A stretch of 64,000 nucleotides of DNA from an unicellular cyanobacterium SU2 (GTDB lineage Bacteria > Cyanobacteriota > Cyanobacteriia > Cyanobacteriales > Microcystaceae): contig NEED01000015.1 in assembly GCA_002110465.1 (NCBI GenBank), positions 60,186-124,185 on the forward strand. Direction: 5' to 3'. The notes under the pieces are model-generated. The model was not told where the DNA came from and searched no databases. It worked only from the letters and a program-made list of their open reading frames with translations. Each line of letters opens with the position of its first letter. Positions within the stretch are counted from its first letter, which is position 1. Position numbers and translations under genes: made by a program. Positions 49,701-57,199 of this stretch are shown here, in pieces.

Positions 49701-50047
49701 CCAGTTAAGACATCAGTGAGGTCGATTTTATCTTCTTGCAGTTCAAAACCAGTGATAATATCCCCTGCATCTCTCAAGTTCTGGTAAACAAAGAGATCAG
49801 TTCCCTCACCTCCATTGAGCAAATCCCGACCAAACCCACCGATAATTCGTTCATTAGCATCGGTCCCTTGTAAGATATCTCTACCGAAGGTTCCTAAGAT
49901 TTCCTCGAAGTCTTGCTCTGAATAACAATCAAGGGAAGACGTACCAGATAAACGACTGTCTTGTGTATTTTGTTGTGTGAGTAGATCATCCGATAATCCA
50001 GTTACATCGATGGGTTCTGTGAACGGTGTGGAGGAGGAGTCTAGCAT
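40730..50047 (-). CDS. Giant RHS/YD-repeat protein with RTX-like N-terminus, twice-inserted beta domain and Gly/Pro tail
   Basis: About 3105 residues from ATG 50047 (a TTG nine bases earlier is also in frame; the aatc/actcATGCTAGA context matches the first RHS gene). Order: RTX/serralysin block (about 46-178; GRDILQGTDANERIIGGFG) ending FKEHFCPHP; cadherin-like (183-286); Ig-like (to about 480); putative-Ig (to 575); an SdrD/SdrB-like domain (IRGIKWDDLNGNGIQETNEN) split by a beta domain (about 671-973); a second, intact SdrD-like domain; putative-Ig; a domain split by a second copy of the same beta domain (about 1330-1648); RHS onset (SIPLTGIPIEITRRYDSLE); YD repeats including a CGCG motif (GNACGCGTKG); RHS core (ARYYDNETGRFVSRDPF) ending DPSGE; then about 85 residues with hydrophobic segments and a Gly/Pro tail of tandem GGGGP units. 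It is paralogous to the first RHS protein. Confidence 0.9.
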   Translation of the reverse strand: MLDSSSTPFTEPIDVTGLSDDLLTQQNTQDSRLSGTSSLDCYSEQDFEEILGTFGRDILQGTDANERIIGGFGRDLLNGGEGTDLFVYQNLRDAGDIITGFELQEDKIDLTDVLTGFGYTGVDPLGDGYVSLQDYNGGTQVLLDQDGLGGRPGRPFIFVETVTADELGSFKEHFCPHPVVENQAPSISLDNIIESLNENRDTTNRIELAEIIISDDGEGQNTLDLSGEDAEFFEIVDDALFLKSGVDLDFENKSSYQVNVIVDDVEVGKTPDDTVTYTLEIVKQLTINAALANDTGVSDVDRITLDPTVEGEIISDFEIVGLQGSFNGNEFIDISDALNDDGSFTIGLEQYDRLSEGAFLAENYEIALKGVDSAGNESAIVKVAFTLDRTAPEITLGLDPDSDTGEQGDNTTTERTVNLVGETEPGLSVVLVETQQAVTADSEGNFSFANVSLPTAGETSFSVVVEDLAGNQGRAQEFFTREGINGAPEIISTPETVFDTTQSDSYTYQIEAIDPDDDLLTYTLLNLVPGAELDETGLLSFTPSGILQPSYEFTLEVSDGRGGVDSQIFTLELPNIQNAQGEIRGIKWDDLNGNGIQETNENGLAGVSVYLDANNNERLDPGEPLQITAEDDPNTSDIDETGQYQFTNLLPGTYIVREVVPEGFEQTFPGGSIVNEDGVSVTGPLTLIQPQQDIAATFIGNAGVSADGLGTTSVGNLQAEIPLNSTVEYAFLHVATRRANDPFRPTTIGFEGSPQEISWLNIAEIYGINVFETGRVDVTSIVASKVGNGGGIFDFTVDERVTGAAQFVEGTSLTVIYSNPSLPERTIVLLEGGLTGPEPQTNVISLANPVDKTNSDFTAEMALGIQYGFLPQNQYSTVDVNGERLTSSAGNPDDGFGANGALITVGGVGDSSDNPIDPLSTTDASDDELYDLSPFLNNGDTLIQLETANPSNDDSIFLVILNLPGAGNISSLNTGHLVKLQSGEVVENINFGNVQKNAEISGIKWQDINGNGVRDADDPGLAGTRIYLDLNNNGLFDSNEPRQITAEDDPNTPDIDETGQYRFTDLLAGTYTVREIISEGFSQTFPLDSLLTDFYTVELAAGEIAENFNFGNAIIGAGDPNFNFAPTIVSNPIVFASKSQNYVYDVNAIDRNDDTLTYSLINAPDGMVIDPVTGEIVWETTTQSSLASTNNVTVQVEDGRGGIDTQRFSVVLDTEPPEVFLGFNGTVIDLGQPLDLQIQGFDNVGLDNLDLAFDGTSLNLDTDTFQMGFVYESSITPTEAGLFEVLATATDTSGNTDTTSITVRVVDRSDTEAPTIDFDTSAFRENLALGPNGFISDDGPFNLGGSLEVLQPDNDNVATFTGRAGISSDGLGTLDGEGILEVEIPDGSTIEHAFLHVGTLTVDNGFRPNEITFEDQSVGLSWLDNVQDVVTTTKTLNYEIGRADVTSIIADKVGNSGGLFEFTLDERLDIIPGRDLIVGSSLTVVYSNPDLPESTIVLLEGGAIGPQPRTTNLSFTNPLDLSNSEVTPQLSLGILFGDLATRQYTTVDVNGDRLTSSAGDFDDGVRENYGLVTVGGVGDTLDNPEDVNDTRDFEDDELYNLTPFLADGDTELTIETRNISDDDLLFLMALVLPDSVEDINITNPDPQGFSYNKLLTTATDIVADVSDDNFESYRVEYAPLSQQNDPSAYRVISQGDQAPTDGVLGQIDPSLLANGDYNLRIVASDKSGNIQIEQTAISVEGSNKPGRFALDFTDLSIPLTGIPIEITRRYDSLESNIEGDFGQGWSLGLEDARIEESSPLGFDLSGRGNIFTSNPFSVGTRVTLDTPDGRRVGFTFEPKLLGAGAGRFLGPGFYVWEPYFRPDPGVYETLETNYMPLMINPDGTTGLYLFNFSFNPNQYQLTTRDGTVYNYHQQDGLQDVVDRNGNTLTFSNDGIISSTGVSVDFVRDSQGRITEIIDPEGNSLLYTYDSEGNLVGFSDRTDNETIFKYEGEQPHYLTEIIDPLGRTGVRTEYDENGQISAIIDANSNALDINYDTAASRQTIEDPFGNTTTLIFDIRGNVVSEIDALGGVTERTYDENDNILTETDPEGNTTTYTYDERGNVLSVTDGEGNTTTSTYNEDNDLLSETDALGNTTTNVYDDKGNLTRRTDAEGNVTTYEYDQFGLLTALTDANGNESQFSYDRFGNLTNLVDPTGATLTFSYDRNGNPISLTDPLGNVFTTTYDNEGRIISQTDPEGNACGCGTKGITRTEYNAAGDKIAEIDALGNRTEYVYNDRGLLIETIYPDATPDDLTDNPRIKNEYDALDRVIVTTDEEERNTHYVYDALGREIEVIYADETPNDLSDNPRTFTEYDGVGHVIAEIDELGNRTEFEYDQANNLVLQRDALGNETRFIYDAAQRQVATIDALGRRTDFVYDGLDRLIETQYADGTTTTSTYDGLGYMIAETDQNGITTEFEYDALGRLTAVIDALGQRTEYGRDLLGNILTQTDANGHVTEFEYDSLSRLTATILPLGQRSQTTYDAVGNVVATTDYNGDTITYEYDERNRLITTTLPDGEIERFTYTGTGQVAEILDQRGFTNYNYDVRDRLLSRSEPDGRTIEYTYDDAGNILTLTVPSGQTSYEYDALNRLATVIDPNGGQTTYTYNPVGNLITTEFANGVTETRDYDLLNRLTYLENRNGDGILSSYTYTLDAVGYRIKVEEADGTVVEYDYDDLYRLTQETISDPDNGVQTIEYRYDPVGNRLQRIDSQEGTTTYSYDANDRLLWEVMGGDVTEYEYDDNGNLTARVVNGEDQASYEWNAKGELVAIEITENGETGRIEYEYNTDGIRVGIIVNGEETRFLIDMNQQEFAQVIEEYLANGDTVASYVHGNDLIAKEDSNGQIFYQVDGLGSTRSLTDINGELIHSYEYDAYGNLTESLGSVDNNYLFAGEQFDSHLEGYYLRARYYDNETGRFVSRDPFTGFNEQPMTLHDYLYGNANPVNFVDPSGESIFAERIAARGFFLGTIEGYAYTINNLNITSRILAITGFIHRYLGNLSGRLTDLEILTIFSAILFYIASQFSETSPGGPRGGGPGGGGPGGGGPGGGGPGGSPRTPTPAPVPGPAPG
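40788..40847. repeat. 15-bp tandem repeat encoding GGGGP in the RHS tail
   Basis: Four 15-bp units, GGACCACCGCCCCCA (40788-40802, 40803-40817) and GGACCACCGCCTCCA-type (40818-40832, 40833-40847), with partial units on both sides. On the minus strand they give repeats of Gly-Gly-Gly-Gly-Pro at the C-terminus. Confidence 0.9.
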
Positions 50048-50725
50048 GAGTATCAATCGCTAAAAATTAAATAAGCAACAAGCTCCAAGGAAGTAGGTAA
50101 GAAAACTTTTGCTGAGTGAGTTTCAAATATCTGGACTGTCTCAAACTATCGTTGGACTGCTGTAGTATTTGTTATCAATGGATAAGAGATAATTGATCAT
50201 TAATTGGTTTGACAACTAAAGGAGAAAAAAATAAAAACTTTGACAGAAAGATTGGAGAATGTAGATTGCAGATTGCAGATTGAATGAGAACAAGCCTTTG
50301 CTTTTTAAGCATTGGTAAATCTAAAATCTTCCCCCAACAATCAACAATAAATGAGGGCGCGGGGTCGGAATTATTTCCGACCTTTAAGCCGCCCGTCTTA
50401 AATCTACAATCAACCCTCCCAAGCCCACGTACTTCAGTCGTGGGTACAATCTACAATCGGCAATCCTTTGACGAACATTGCCATGCTTTTCCCTTTTAGG
50501 TTCTCGGTAATTATCCATTGTTTATTATTGAAGTTTGAGCAGAGGAGATCAAACCAACTTTTCAAGGTAAAATCAACTATATTTAACTTGTTTCCTCTTC
50601 TATTGTCACTATTAAAGAAACAAGATTATGTATAATCTGTAACCAATTTATACTTTTTTATACTTTATTGAAATAATTAACTTTCTCGTCACAAAAAAAA
50701 TATAATTTTTCTCTGTAACGGGTGA
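50048..50725. other. Spacer with two hairpins and IS debris upstream of the second RHS gene
   Basis: AT-rich leader of the RHS gene, then GGTCGGAA (50363-50370) / TTCCGACC (50375-50382) and CCCACG (50424-50429) / CGTGGG (50439-50444). The second resembles the fold-back ends of IS200/IS605 elements and their omega-RNAs. No gene is supported; a plus-strand frame at 50284-50499 runs through the hairpins and looks non-coding. Confidence 0.5.
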
Positions 50726-51487
50726 TTAAATATGATAATCTATGTCGTTAACCGTTTCAATTAAAGGGCGTTTACCGAGTAAAATTTTATCCATAAGTTT
50801 GACTAATTTTTGCTTCATCTTCTTTTTGTGACGAGTAATTAATTGAAGTCCTTGTTGATAGAGCTTTTCAAAGAGTTCTTGAGAAATATATCCTCGGTCT
50901 CCAAATAATTTACCTATCAAATCTTAGGTTAATTCAGGTACAGGTTTACGGTCATCTGTATTACCTGGAGTTAACTTAAACGCTAACAATTCTCCTCGGT
51001 CGTTGATAATTAAATGCAGCTTAAATCCATAATGCCATCCCACTGAATTTTTGCCCCATCCTACTAAGCCTTCAAAAACTCGGTGTGACTTACTACGTGC
51101 TCGATGACAGACTTCTATTGGTGTAGAATCAATGAAACTAATTCCTGTAACTTCTCCTTTGCGAGTTGGTAACAAACAACATAGTAACATCATTGTCCAA
51201 GGCATAAGTTCCAGAAATCGATTATAGCTCACTAGATTCGGAAACGCTTTTTTCCAGTGCGGAAGAACCGGTAAAGTGTAAAATTATTTAAAGGTTCGAT
51301 AAACTGACCCGTGAAAAGCTATTACAATAGTCATAACTTCACTTAAACTTAGTCGAGAACGACACCTTTTTTCTCCAATCGATGCTGTCAATTGAGGAAC
51401 TTAAGAACAATGTTGTTTAAAACCTTGATAGAAGTCATCTACATCACAAAATATTTCGGTAAGATCGAGACGAGATTTTATATCCAT
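50726..51487 (-). pseudogene. Decayed IS982-family transposase
   Basis: The frame runs from ATG 51487-51485 with the same start as the copy at 35528. TAA at about position 28 (after QHCS) and another in the following stretch (FK-stop-FYT) break it. [17 protein letters not shown] and TPIEVCHRARSKSHRVFEGL and FKLHLIINDRGELLAFKLTP follow. Another stop after VPELT precedes IGKLFGDRGYISQEL. The frame ends at IETVNDIDYHI without the normal C-terminus. This copy keeps the DDE central region that the copy at 35051-35571 has lost, and lacks the tail that the other keeps. Confidence 0.82.
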
Positions 51488-51490
51488 AGC

Positions 51491-51530
51491 ACCAGACCTT
51501 GAGGAATACTACCTTCAGCATAGGTCTGGT
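51491..51530. repeat. IS982 terminal inverted repeat
   Basis: ACCAGACCT (51491-51499) and AGGTCTGGT (51522-51530) are perfect 9-bp arms. The same structure with mismatches is at 35532-35571 next to the other IS982 copy. Confidence 0.75.
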
Positions 51531-51544
51531 GTTCTCTGTCGGTT

Positions 51545-51570
51545 ACAAAATTCTCGTCGAACTCACGTTA
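51545..51570. repeat. 26-base sequence shared with the tnpA side of the IS607 element
   Basis: It matches 37915-37940 with one mismatch (core TCGTCGAACTCACGTTA). It lies directly beyond the IS982 end and 53 bases from the stop of the permease gene. Confidence 0.6.
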
Positions 51571-51622
51571 AATTAATTAAACGCTTACAGTATCCAAAGC
51601 TGATATCGGAGTCGGGATAAAC

Positions 51623-52795
51623 TTAGCGTTCCTTAATCTGTACCAGTTTATTAAATCGATTCATTCCTGCTGAAATAATTAAATTAAAAATGAGATAAGT
51701 TGTCATTATAACTAATAACATTTCTACTGCTTTTCCAGTTTGATTAGAAATCGTATTAGAAATAGCATAAATATCATTGTAACCAATAGCGATCGCCAAA
51801 CTAGAATTTTTCGCTAAATTGAGAAATTCACTGGTTAAGGGAGGAATCATAACCCGTAATGCTTGGGGAAAAATCACTAATCGCATCACTGACCCTGGGT
51901 TAAGTCCTAGTGCTTTTGCGGCTTCCCATTGTCCTTGAGAAACTGATTGAATACCAGCCCTAACTACTTCAGCAATGAAAGCTCCTGTATAAATCGTTAA
52001 TCCTACTAATAATGTAGCAAATTCAGGGGATAAACTCAACCCGCCTTGAATACGATTAAGGTTACTATCATATTGGGGAAATTGCCAACTAACTCCCAAT
52101 ATTAGTGTCAATAAAATAATTACAACTATTCCTATCAATAATCCCTGATAAACTTTTCCTGTTCTTCCTAATTCAACGATAACTTGATTTCTTTTACGCC
52201 AAATCAACCAAGCTAAAATGAGACTGACAATGATACACCCCACAGCCAAAAAAGTTTTTAAGTCTCCTAGAGGAAGAGGCAAATAAATCCCTTGATTAGA
52301 CACAAAAATTAAATTTAAAAAAATACCAGGATTATTAATTTTAGGCAGCTTTAGAAAAACAGCAAAATACCAAAAAAACAATTGTAATAATAGGGGTGTA
52401 TTGCGTAAAGTTTCCACATAAATTGTCGCTATTTGACACACCAACCAATTATCAGAAAGTCTTCCTAGGCCAACAGTAACGCCAACAAGAAAAGATAAAA
52501 TAATACCACTAATCATTACTCGCAAAGAATTTAGTAATCCTACTAAAATTGCTCGACTGTAGGTATCAGTAGAACGATAGGAAATCAAAGAATCGCTAAT
52601 TCTAAAAGATGCAGTGCGATCAGGGTCAAAGAGAAAGCCTAATCCAAAACTTAAGCCTAGCCGTTGAAAATTATTAACTAAATTGTTCCCTAAAATCACT
52701 AATATTAATAGTAAAATTAATACAGCTAATCCCTGTAACGCTATTTTTAGAAAGCGGTAATCTCGCCAAAATGGTGTTTTTTCGTCATCAATCAT
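51623..52795 (-). CDS. Polar amino-acid ABC transporter permease (BztB/NatG-like)
   Basis: A 390-residue inner-membrane protein. The N-terminal helix is at about 18-38, and the long insert between the first and next conserved blocks is typical of the BztB/AapQ/NatG subgroup, which is larger than HisM/HisQ permeases. Signatures: NTPLLLQLFFWYF near 135-150 and the EAA-type loop RAGIQSVSQGQWEAAKALGL near 285-304. It imports amino acids with the binding protein encoded upstream on the same strand. The second permease (BztC/NatH) usually found downstream is absent; IS debris lies there instead. Confidence 0.9.
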   Translation of the reverse strand: MIDDEKTPFWRDYRFLKIALQGLAVLILLLILVILGNNLVNNFQRLGLSFGLGFLFDPDRTASFRISDSLISYRSTDTYSRAILVGLLNSLRVMISGIILSFLVGVTVGLGRLSDNWLVCQIATIYVETLRNTPLLLQLFFWYFAVFLKLPKINNPGIFLNLIFVSNQGIYLPLPLGDLKTFLAVGCIIVSLILAWLIWRKRNQVIVELGRTGKVYQGLLIGIVVIILLTLILGVSWQFPQYDSNLNRIQGGLSLSPEFATLLVGLTIYTGAFIAEVVRAGIQSVSQGQWEAAKALGLNPGSVMRLVIFPQALRVMIPPLTSEFLNLAKNSSLAIAIGYNDIYAISNTISNQTGKAVEMLLVIMTTYLIFNLIISAGMNRFNKLVQIKER

Positions 52796-52968
52796 TTTAA
52801 TTAATCGTTAGTAATTGATAGTTAATATCTGTTTAATTATTCCCAAGAAAAAATAAATTTAAGTAATAGAAAACAGACATTGATTTTGTTCATTTTTCAA
52901 CCTATACCCAGGTAATTTATAACCGATTATCAACTCTCAACTATTAACTATCAACTATACATTATGCC

Positions 52969-54054
52969 CTATCTAAAGGGAGGAGAATAAAGCAATCCCC
53001 CCTCAGTCCAAAGTTGATTAAGACCTCGATCTAACCCCAAAGGTTGACCGATGTTGCGGTCATAAATTTCGCCATAATTACCGACATTTTTAACAATGCG
53101 AAAGGCAAAGTCATTAGGCAATCCCATATCCTCGCCTAATTTATCATCTAACCCTAAAAACCGTCTAATATTAGGATCTTTAGTGGTTTCAAAGGTAGCT
53201 ATATTTCCGGAAGTAATACCGAATTCCTCAGCTTGTATGGTAGCGAAAGTGATCCATTTAACCGCGTCAAACCACGCCGAGTCTCCATTGGCGACCACTG
53301 GACCGAGAGGTTCTTTAGACATAACCACATCTAAAATAACATGATCATCCTTTTGAGGAAAGATAGAACGACGGGCGACTAATTGGGAACGATCAGACGT
53401 AACCGCCTCACAGCGACCTTCTTGATAGGCAGCATAAAGGGCATCCACATCATCAGAAATAACTGGATTATAGTCTTCTAAACCCCGTTTACGCATCTGG
53501 TCAGCTAAATTTTGCTCTGTAGTGGTTCCAGCTAAAACACAAATTGATTTTCCTGCTAAGTCTTCTAATTTAGTTGCCCCACTAGCTTTTGTTACCATCA
53601 TGCCTTGACCATCATAAAAAACTGTGGGGGCAAATTCCATCCCCACCGAGGTATCCCGACTCACCGTCCAGGTGGTATTACGGTTGAGAACATCGACTTC
53701 CCCTGTTTGAACGGCCGTAAAGCGTTCTTGCGCGCTAAGCTTACGGTATTCAACTTTAGACGGATCATCAAACAAAGCTGCTGCGATCGCCCGACACATA
53801 TCCACATCTAAACCAGAGTATTGACCATTTTCATCAACAAAACTAAATCCTGGTACTTCTCCATTAACCCCACAGATCAGGTTTCCCCGTTCTTTGATGG
53901 TTGCTAAACGAGTGTTAATTGCCCCTTGTTCTTCTCCAGTGGGGGGTTGGGAGGTCTGTTGGCCGCCTCCACAAGCAGTTAAAGGGACAACTAAACAGAG
54001 GGTGGTTAGAACTAACGAAGGCCATTTAGCCATAAACCAGGTTTTATCAGACAT
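52969..54054 (-). CDS. Polar amino-acid ABC transporter substrate-binding lipoprotein (BztA/NatF-like)
   Basis: A 361-residue exported protein. The lipobox is LTAC at residues 25-28, so it should be lipid-anchored. The mature part starts with a Gln/Gly-rich linker, then RLATIKERGNLICGVNGEVPGFSF and GLDVDMCRAIAAALF, typical of the AapJ/BztA branch of solute-binding protein family 3. The GEVDVLNRNTTWT motif contacts the ligand carboxylate region in family members. It lies 173 bases upstream of the NatG-like permease; the system probably takes up acidic or neutral amino acids, but specificity is inferred. Confidence 0.92.
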   Translation of the reverse strand: MSDKTWFMAKWPSLVLTTLCLVVPLTACGGGQQTSQPPTGEEQGAINTRLATIKERGNLICGVNGEVPGFSFVDENGQYSGLDVDMCRAIAAALFDDPSKVEYRKLSAQERFTAVQTGEVDVLNRNTTWTVSRDTSVGMEFAPTVFYDGQGMMVTKASGATKLEDLAGKSICVLAGTTTEQNLADQMRKRGLEDYNPVISDDVDALYAAYQEGRCEAVTSDRSQLVARRSIFPQKDDHVILDVVMSKEPLGPVVANGDSAWFDAVKWITFATIQAEEFGITSGNIATFETTKDPNIRRFLGLDDKLGEDMGLPNDFAFRIVKNVGNYGEIYDRNIGQPLGLDRGLNQLWTEGGLLYSPPFR

Positions 54055-54114
54055 TGGTTGTTTCTTAGATTGATACGGGATGCTAATTATCCTTTAAAAG
54101 TATAAGAGAAACTT

Positions 54115-55482
54115 TCAGGTTTTCACTAAATTAGATTTTGAAGAAGTCAATGGTAGCACAACAGTAAAGGTTGTTCCTTGATTTAAGCGACTATTGACAG
54201 TGATCTGTCCTTGATGGTTTTTAGCGATCGCCTCAGCAATGGCTAACCCTAACCCCGATCCTCGTGATCCCTGATGAGTCCGAGACGGATCAACCCGATA
54301 GAAGCGATCAAATAGATGGGGTAAGGCTGTTTCTGGAATACCTCGTCCGGTATCTTTGACAGTCACTTGTAGGTGAGGAAAACGATCACGTTTAATTCGT
54401 TGTAATTCGATTTCTACCAAGGCTTCTTTTTTCTTGGCGTTGCTAATGTCTTCTTTACTAAAACTGTGTTCTAAGGCGTTACTAATTAAGTTAGTAAACA
54501 GCCTAGCTAATTGATCCCAGTCCCCTTGTAAGGTGAATGTCTCCTCAGACGTTTCTAAGACTTTTGTTTTGGGTTCGGCGATATGTAAGCACAGAAAAAT
54601 TCCTTTTTGTTCGGCGGTGGTTCGTTGTTCTTCGATCACTTCTATCAGTAACGCATCAAGAGGAACGGGTTGATCACGAGTTTGTAACATCCCACTATCT
54701 GAGCGAGCTAAAAATAAAAGATCGTTAACTAAATTTCCTAACCGTTGCGTCAAACGTTCTACTACTTTAAGCTGTCGTTGTTGTCGTTGGGGATCAGCTT
54801 CGGGGTAAGCTAAGGCCATCTGGACATTTGTTTGAATGGTAGCGATGGGGTTTCTCAATTCATGGGACGCATCGGCGGTAAATTGCTTAAGACTTTGGTA
54901 GGAGTCGCGGATCGGTTGAATAGCCAGTCCTGAGAGGAACCAACCAATAGCCCCCACAATTATAATGGTTATTAAGGTTCCTACTGCTAGATCCACGCTT
55001 AATTGTCGGATGGGTTTGGTCACTTCAAACCAAGGATGACTCACCCGTAGATATCCTAAGATATAGCGATCGCGGTTAATTTTTTGGGTCACTTGTCTCA
55101 GGATGCGATCACCTCCTAAATGAACGGTTTCGGCCTGTTTATTGGCTTTGAGGGCAATATTCGGTGGTTCTACAAAAGTAGACCATAATAATTGTCCTTG
55201 GGGGTTAAACCATTCAAGATCGATATGATCATCTTCAACTGCTTCTGCATTATCTCGAAAACTACCTTCTACATTGACTTGATAGCGTCCTTGGGCTACC
55301 GGAACTGATTGAATAATTAGCGATCGGTTTACCACTTCTACGACGTGCTTTAAAGTATCGTCAATACGGTCTACTAGAGTGGTTCTAACGTAAAAAAAAA
55401 CCCCTGTTGCAAATAGTAATAATAAAATTGCGGTTACGGTAGTGTACCAGATCGCTAAACGGCGGCGGGTGGCTTGAAACAT
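54115..55482 (-). CDS. Membrane sensor histidine kinase
   Basis: 455 residues from ATG 55482 (the frame extends seven codons upstream, but MFQATRRRLAIWYTTVTA is the family-like start). Two transmembrane helices (about 10-32 and 158-180) enclose a periplasmic region of about 125 residues. HisKA has its His in FTADASHELRNPIATI; the ATPase domain has NLISNALEHS, DTGRGIPE and GSGLGLAIAEAI. There is no PAS or receiver. Response regulator genes are not adjacent. The sensed signal is unknown. Confidence 0.9.
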   Translation of the reverse strand: MFQATRRRLAIWYTTVTAILLLLFATGVFFYVRTTLVDRIDDTLKHVVEVVNRSLIIQSVPVAQGRYQVNVEGSFRDNAEAVEDDHIDLEWFNPQGQLLWSTFVEPPNIALKANKQAETVHLGGDRILRQVTQKINRDRYILGYLRVSHPWFEVTKPIRQLSVDLAVGTLITIIIVGAIGWFLSGLAIQPIRDSYQSLKQFTADASHELRNPIATIQTNVQMALAYPEADPQRQQRQLKVVERLTQRLGNLVNDLLFLARSDSGMLQTRDQPVPLDALLIEVIEEQRTTAEQKGIFLCLHIAEPKTKVLETSEETFTLQGDWDQLARLFTNLISNALEHSFSKEDISNAKKKEALVEIELQRIKRDRFPHLQVTVKDTGRGIPETALPHLFDRFYRVDPSRTHQGSRGSGLGLAIAEAIAKNHQGQITVNSRLNQGTTFTVVLPLTSSKSNLVKT

Positions 55483-55605
55483 AATTGCTATCTTGAAATG
55501 CAAAAATGAGTGTAGCTTAAGTTAATGAAATTCGTATAATAAGTTTTTTAAAAAAAATTCTTCTTATTTTTAAGCACAGAGAGAATTTGGTTTAAGATTT
55601 CCTAT

Positions 55606-56073
55606 TTACTGTTTTTGACGGACTTCAATCATCGCATTTTGAATTTGTTGCTTTAAGGTTTCATCTCCTTGTGCTTTTTGAGTCATAACATTAAACTTAC
55701 TTGCAGTTAACCCACTTTCTTTAGCAATATTTTTAGAGCGATTACAAAAATCTACTGCGATCTTTTGAGCTTCAGTTGGTAACTGTCTAAAAGTATGAGG
55801 GCGATCACAAGCAATTTCTGGAGGGGGATCACCGATAATATCTTCAATTTTTTGATATGCAATTTGACGTTGAGATTCTATCGTTAACACAGTTTTAGCA
55901 TAATTAGTAATATCTGTCTCAGTGATCTCTGAGGTTAAGGACGGATCTTGTCGAGAAAAGGTGGGGACAATATTACATCCGTGAAGGATACCGATAAGTG
56001 CTAGTAAACTAGCCATTAAAGAACGAGTCAATGTTCTGTTTAAATTCAATAGGGAACAGTGAATAAACACCAT
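55606..56073 (-). CDS. DUF4168 lipoprotein-like protein
   Basis: About 155 residues from ATG 56073; the frame is open to 56154, but the longer N-terminus is not convincing. A hydrophobic segment SLMASLLALIGILHGC could be a lipoprotein signal (Cys after ILHG). The mature part has ETDITNYAKTVLTIESQRQIAY and FCNRSKNIAKESGLTASKFNVMTQ, the core of the DUF4168 family. Function is unknown. It is divergent from rsmH, with 170 bases between the two starts. Confidence 0.75.
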   Translation of the reverse strand: MVFIHCSLLNLNRTLTRSLMASLLALIGILHGCNIVPTFSRQDPSLTSEITETDITNYAKTVLTIESQRQIAYQKIEDIIGDPPPEIACDRPHTFRQLPTEAQKIAVDFCNRSKNIAKESGLTASKFNVMTQKAQGDETLKQQIQNAMIEVRQKQ

Positions 56074-56243
56074 GCGCGTTAACCGCCAAGTATATAATAA
56101 TATTAAAATCCCCGCCTGGGTTTCTTCTTTTTTTTGAATTATTTTAACCATCATAAGTTCCTGTGATCCCCAAGGGAAAGTTCGCGTATATTGTCTACAA
56201 TTTCCTTTGTCTTTAGCTGTCTGTATGAGTTTATCCCTTTCCT

Positions 56244-57158
56244 ATGAGTTACCCAAAAGATCCTCTTTCAACAACTTCTACCGACATCCAAGAGTCTTCG
56301 TTTATCCATGTTCCTGTTTTATCGCAAGAGGTCATTAACGGATTAGAAATTGATCGAGGGGGACATTATCTAGATGCAACAGTGGGGAGTGGTGGCCATA
56401 GTATTTTAATTTTAACCGCCTTCCCAGATATACGGATGACTGCTATTGATCGTGATCAACAAGCGATCGCGGCAGCTACGGCTAATGTAGCTAGATTTGG
56501 TCGGGAACGGGTTCGGTTTTGGCAAGGAAATTTTGCTGATTATCCCGGACAAAAGGGAGAATTTTCTGGCATCATCGCCGATTTAGGGGTGAGTTCTCCC
56601 CAGTTTGACTTTCCTGAACGAGGGTTTAGTTTTCGTCATGAGGCTTCTTTGGATATGCGGATGGATCAAAACCAGTCCCTGACGGCGGCTGAGATTATTA
56701 ATCATTGGAAAGAAACTTCATTAGCTGATCTTTTTTACCATTATGGAGAAGAACGGCGATCGCGCCTGATTGCCAAGCGGATCGTACAACAACGGCCATT
56801 TTATACCACTACCCAATTAGCCCAAGCGATTGCCCAGACAGTCCCTCCAAAATACCGTTATGGACGTATTCACCCTGCTACTCGTGTTTTTCAAGCGTTA
56901 CGAATTGCGGTTAATGAGGAACTCGCTTCTTTAGAAAAATTTTTAGATCGAAGCCCCCACTGGCTTAAACCTGGAGGACGCATCGGCATTATTAGCTTTC
57001 ATAGTCTTGAAGATCGAATTGTTAAACATCGTTTTCGTGACTGTTCAATGTTGACAGTTATCACTAAAAAACCAATTACTCCTCCACCTGAAGAAAAAGC
57101 TAAAAATCCTCGTTCTCGTTCAGCAAAACTCCGATTTGCCCAACGAACGGAAGATTAG
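56244..57158 (+). CDS. rsmH: 16S rRNA (cytosine(1402)-N(4))-methyltransferase
   Basis: 304 residues. The motif [15 protein letters not shown] at the start and the SAM-binding loop [12 protein letters not shown], then [21 protein letters not shown] and [19 protein letters not shown], define RsmH (MraW). It methylates N4 of C1402 in 16S rRNA for accurate decoding. The start at ATG 56244 gives a slightly longer N-terminus than average, but this is normal in cyanobacteria. It is not linked to division genes here. Downstream it converges on kaiC, with a gap of 41 bases. Confidence 0.96.
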   Translation: MSYPKDPLSTTSTDIQESSFIHVPVLSQEVINGLEIDRGGHYLDATVGSGGHSILILTAFPDIRMTAIDRDQQAIAAATANVARFGRERVRFWQGNFADYPGQKGEFSGIIADLGVSSPQFDFPERGFSFRHEASLDMRMDQNQSLTAAEIINHWKETSLADLFYHYGEERRSRLIAKRIVQQRPFYTTTQLAQAIAQTVPPKYRYGRIHPATRVFQALRIAVNEELASLEKFLDRSPHWLKPGGRIGIISFHSLEDRIVKHRFRDCSMLTVITKKPITPPPEEKAKNPRSRSAKLRFAQRTED

Positions 57159-57199
57159 GGGAGAGGGGAGAGAAAGAGATATTAACTATTAGCTATTAA

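Noticed and set aside
50284..50499. 71-codon plus-strand frame upstream of the second RHS gene
   Set aside because: It runs through two perfect hairpins and shows no protein-like composition.
54115..55482. Naming the kinase rppB/nrsS
   Set aside because: The N-terminal LFQATRR-like start is reminiscent, but the sensor region differs and no regulator gene is adjacent.
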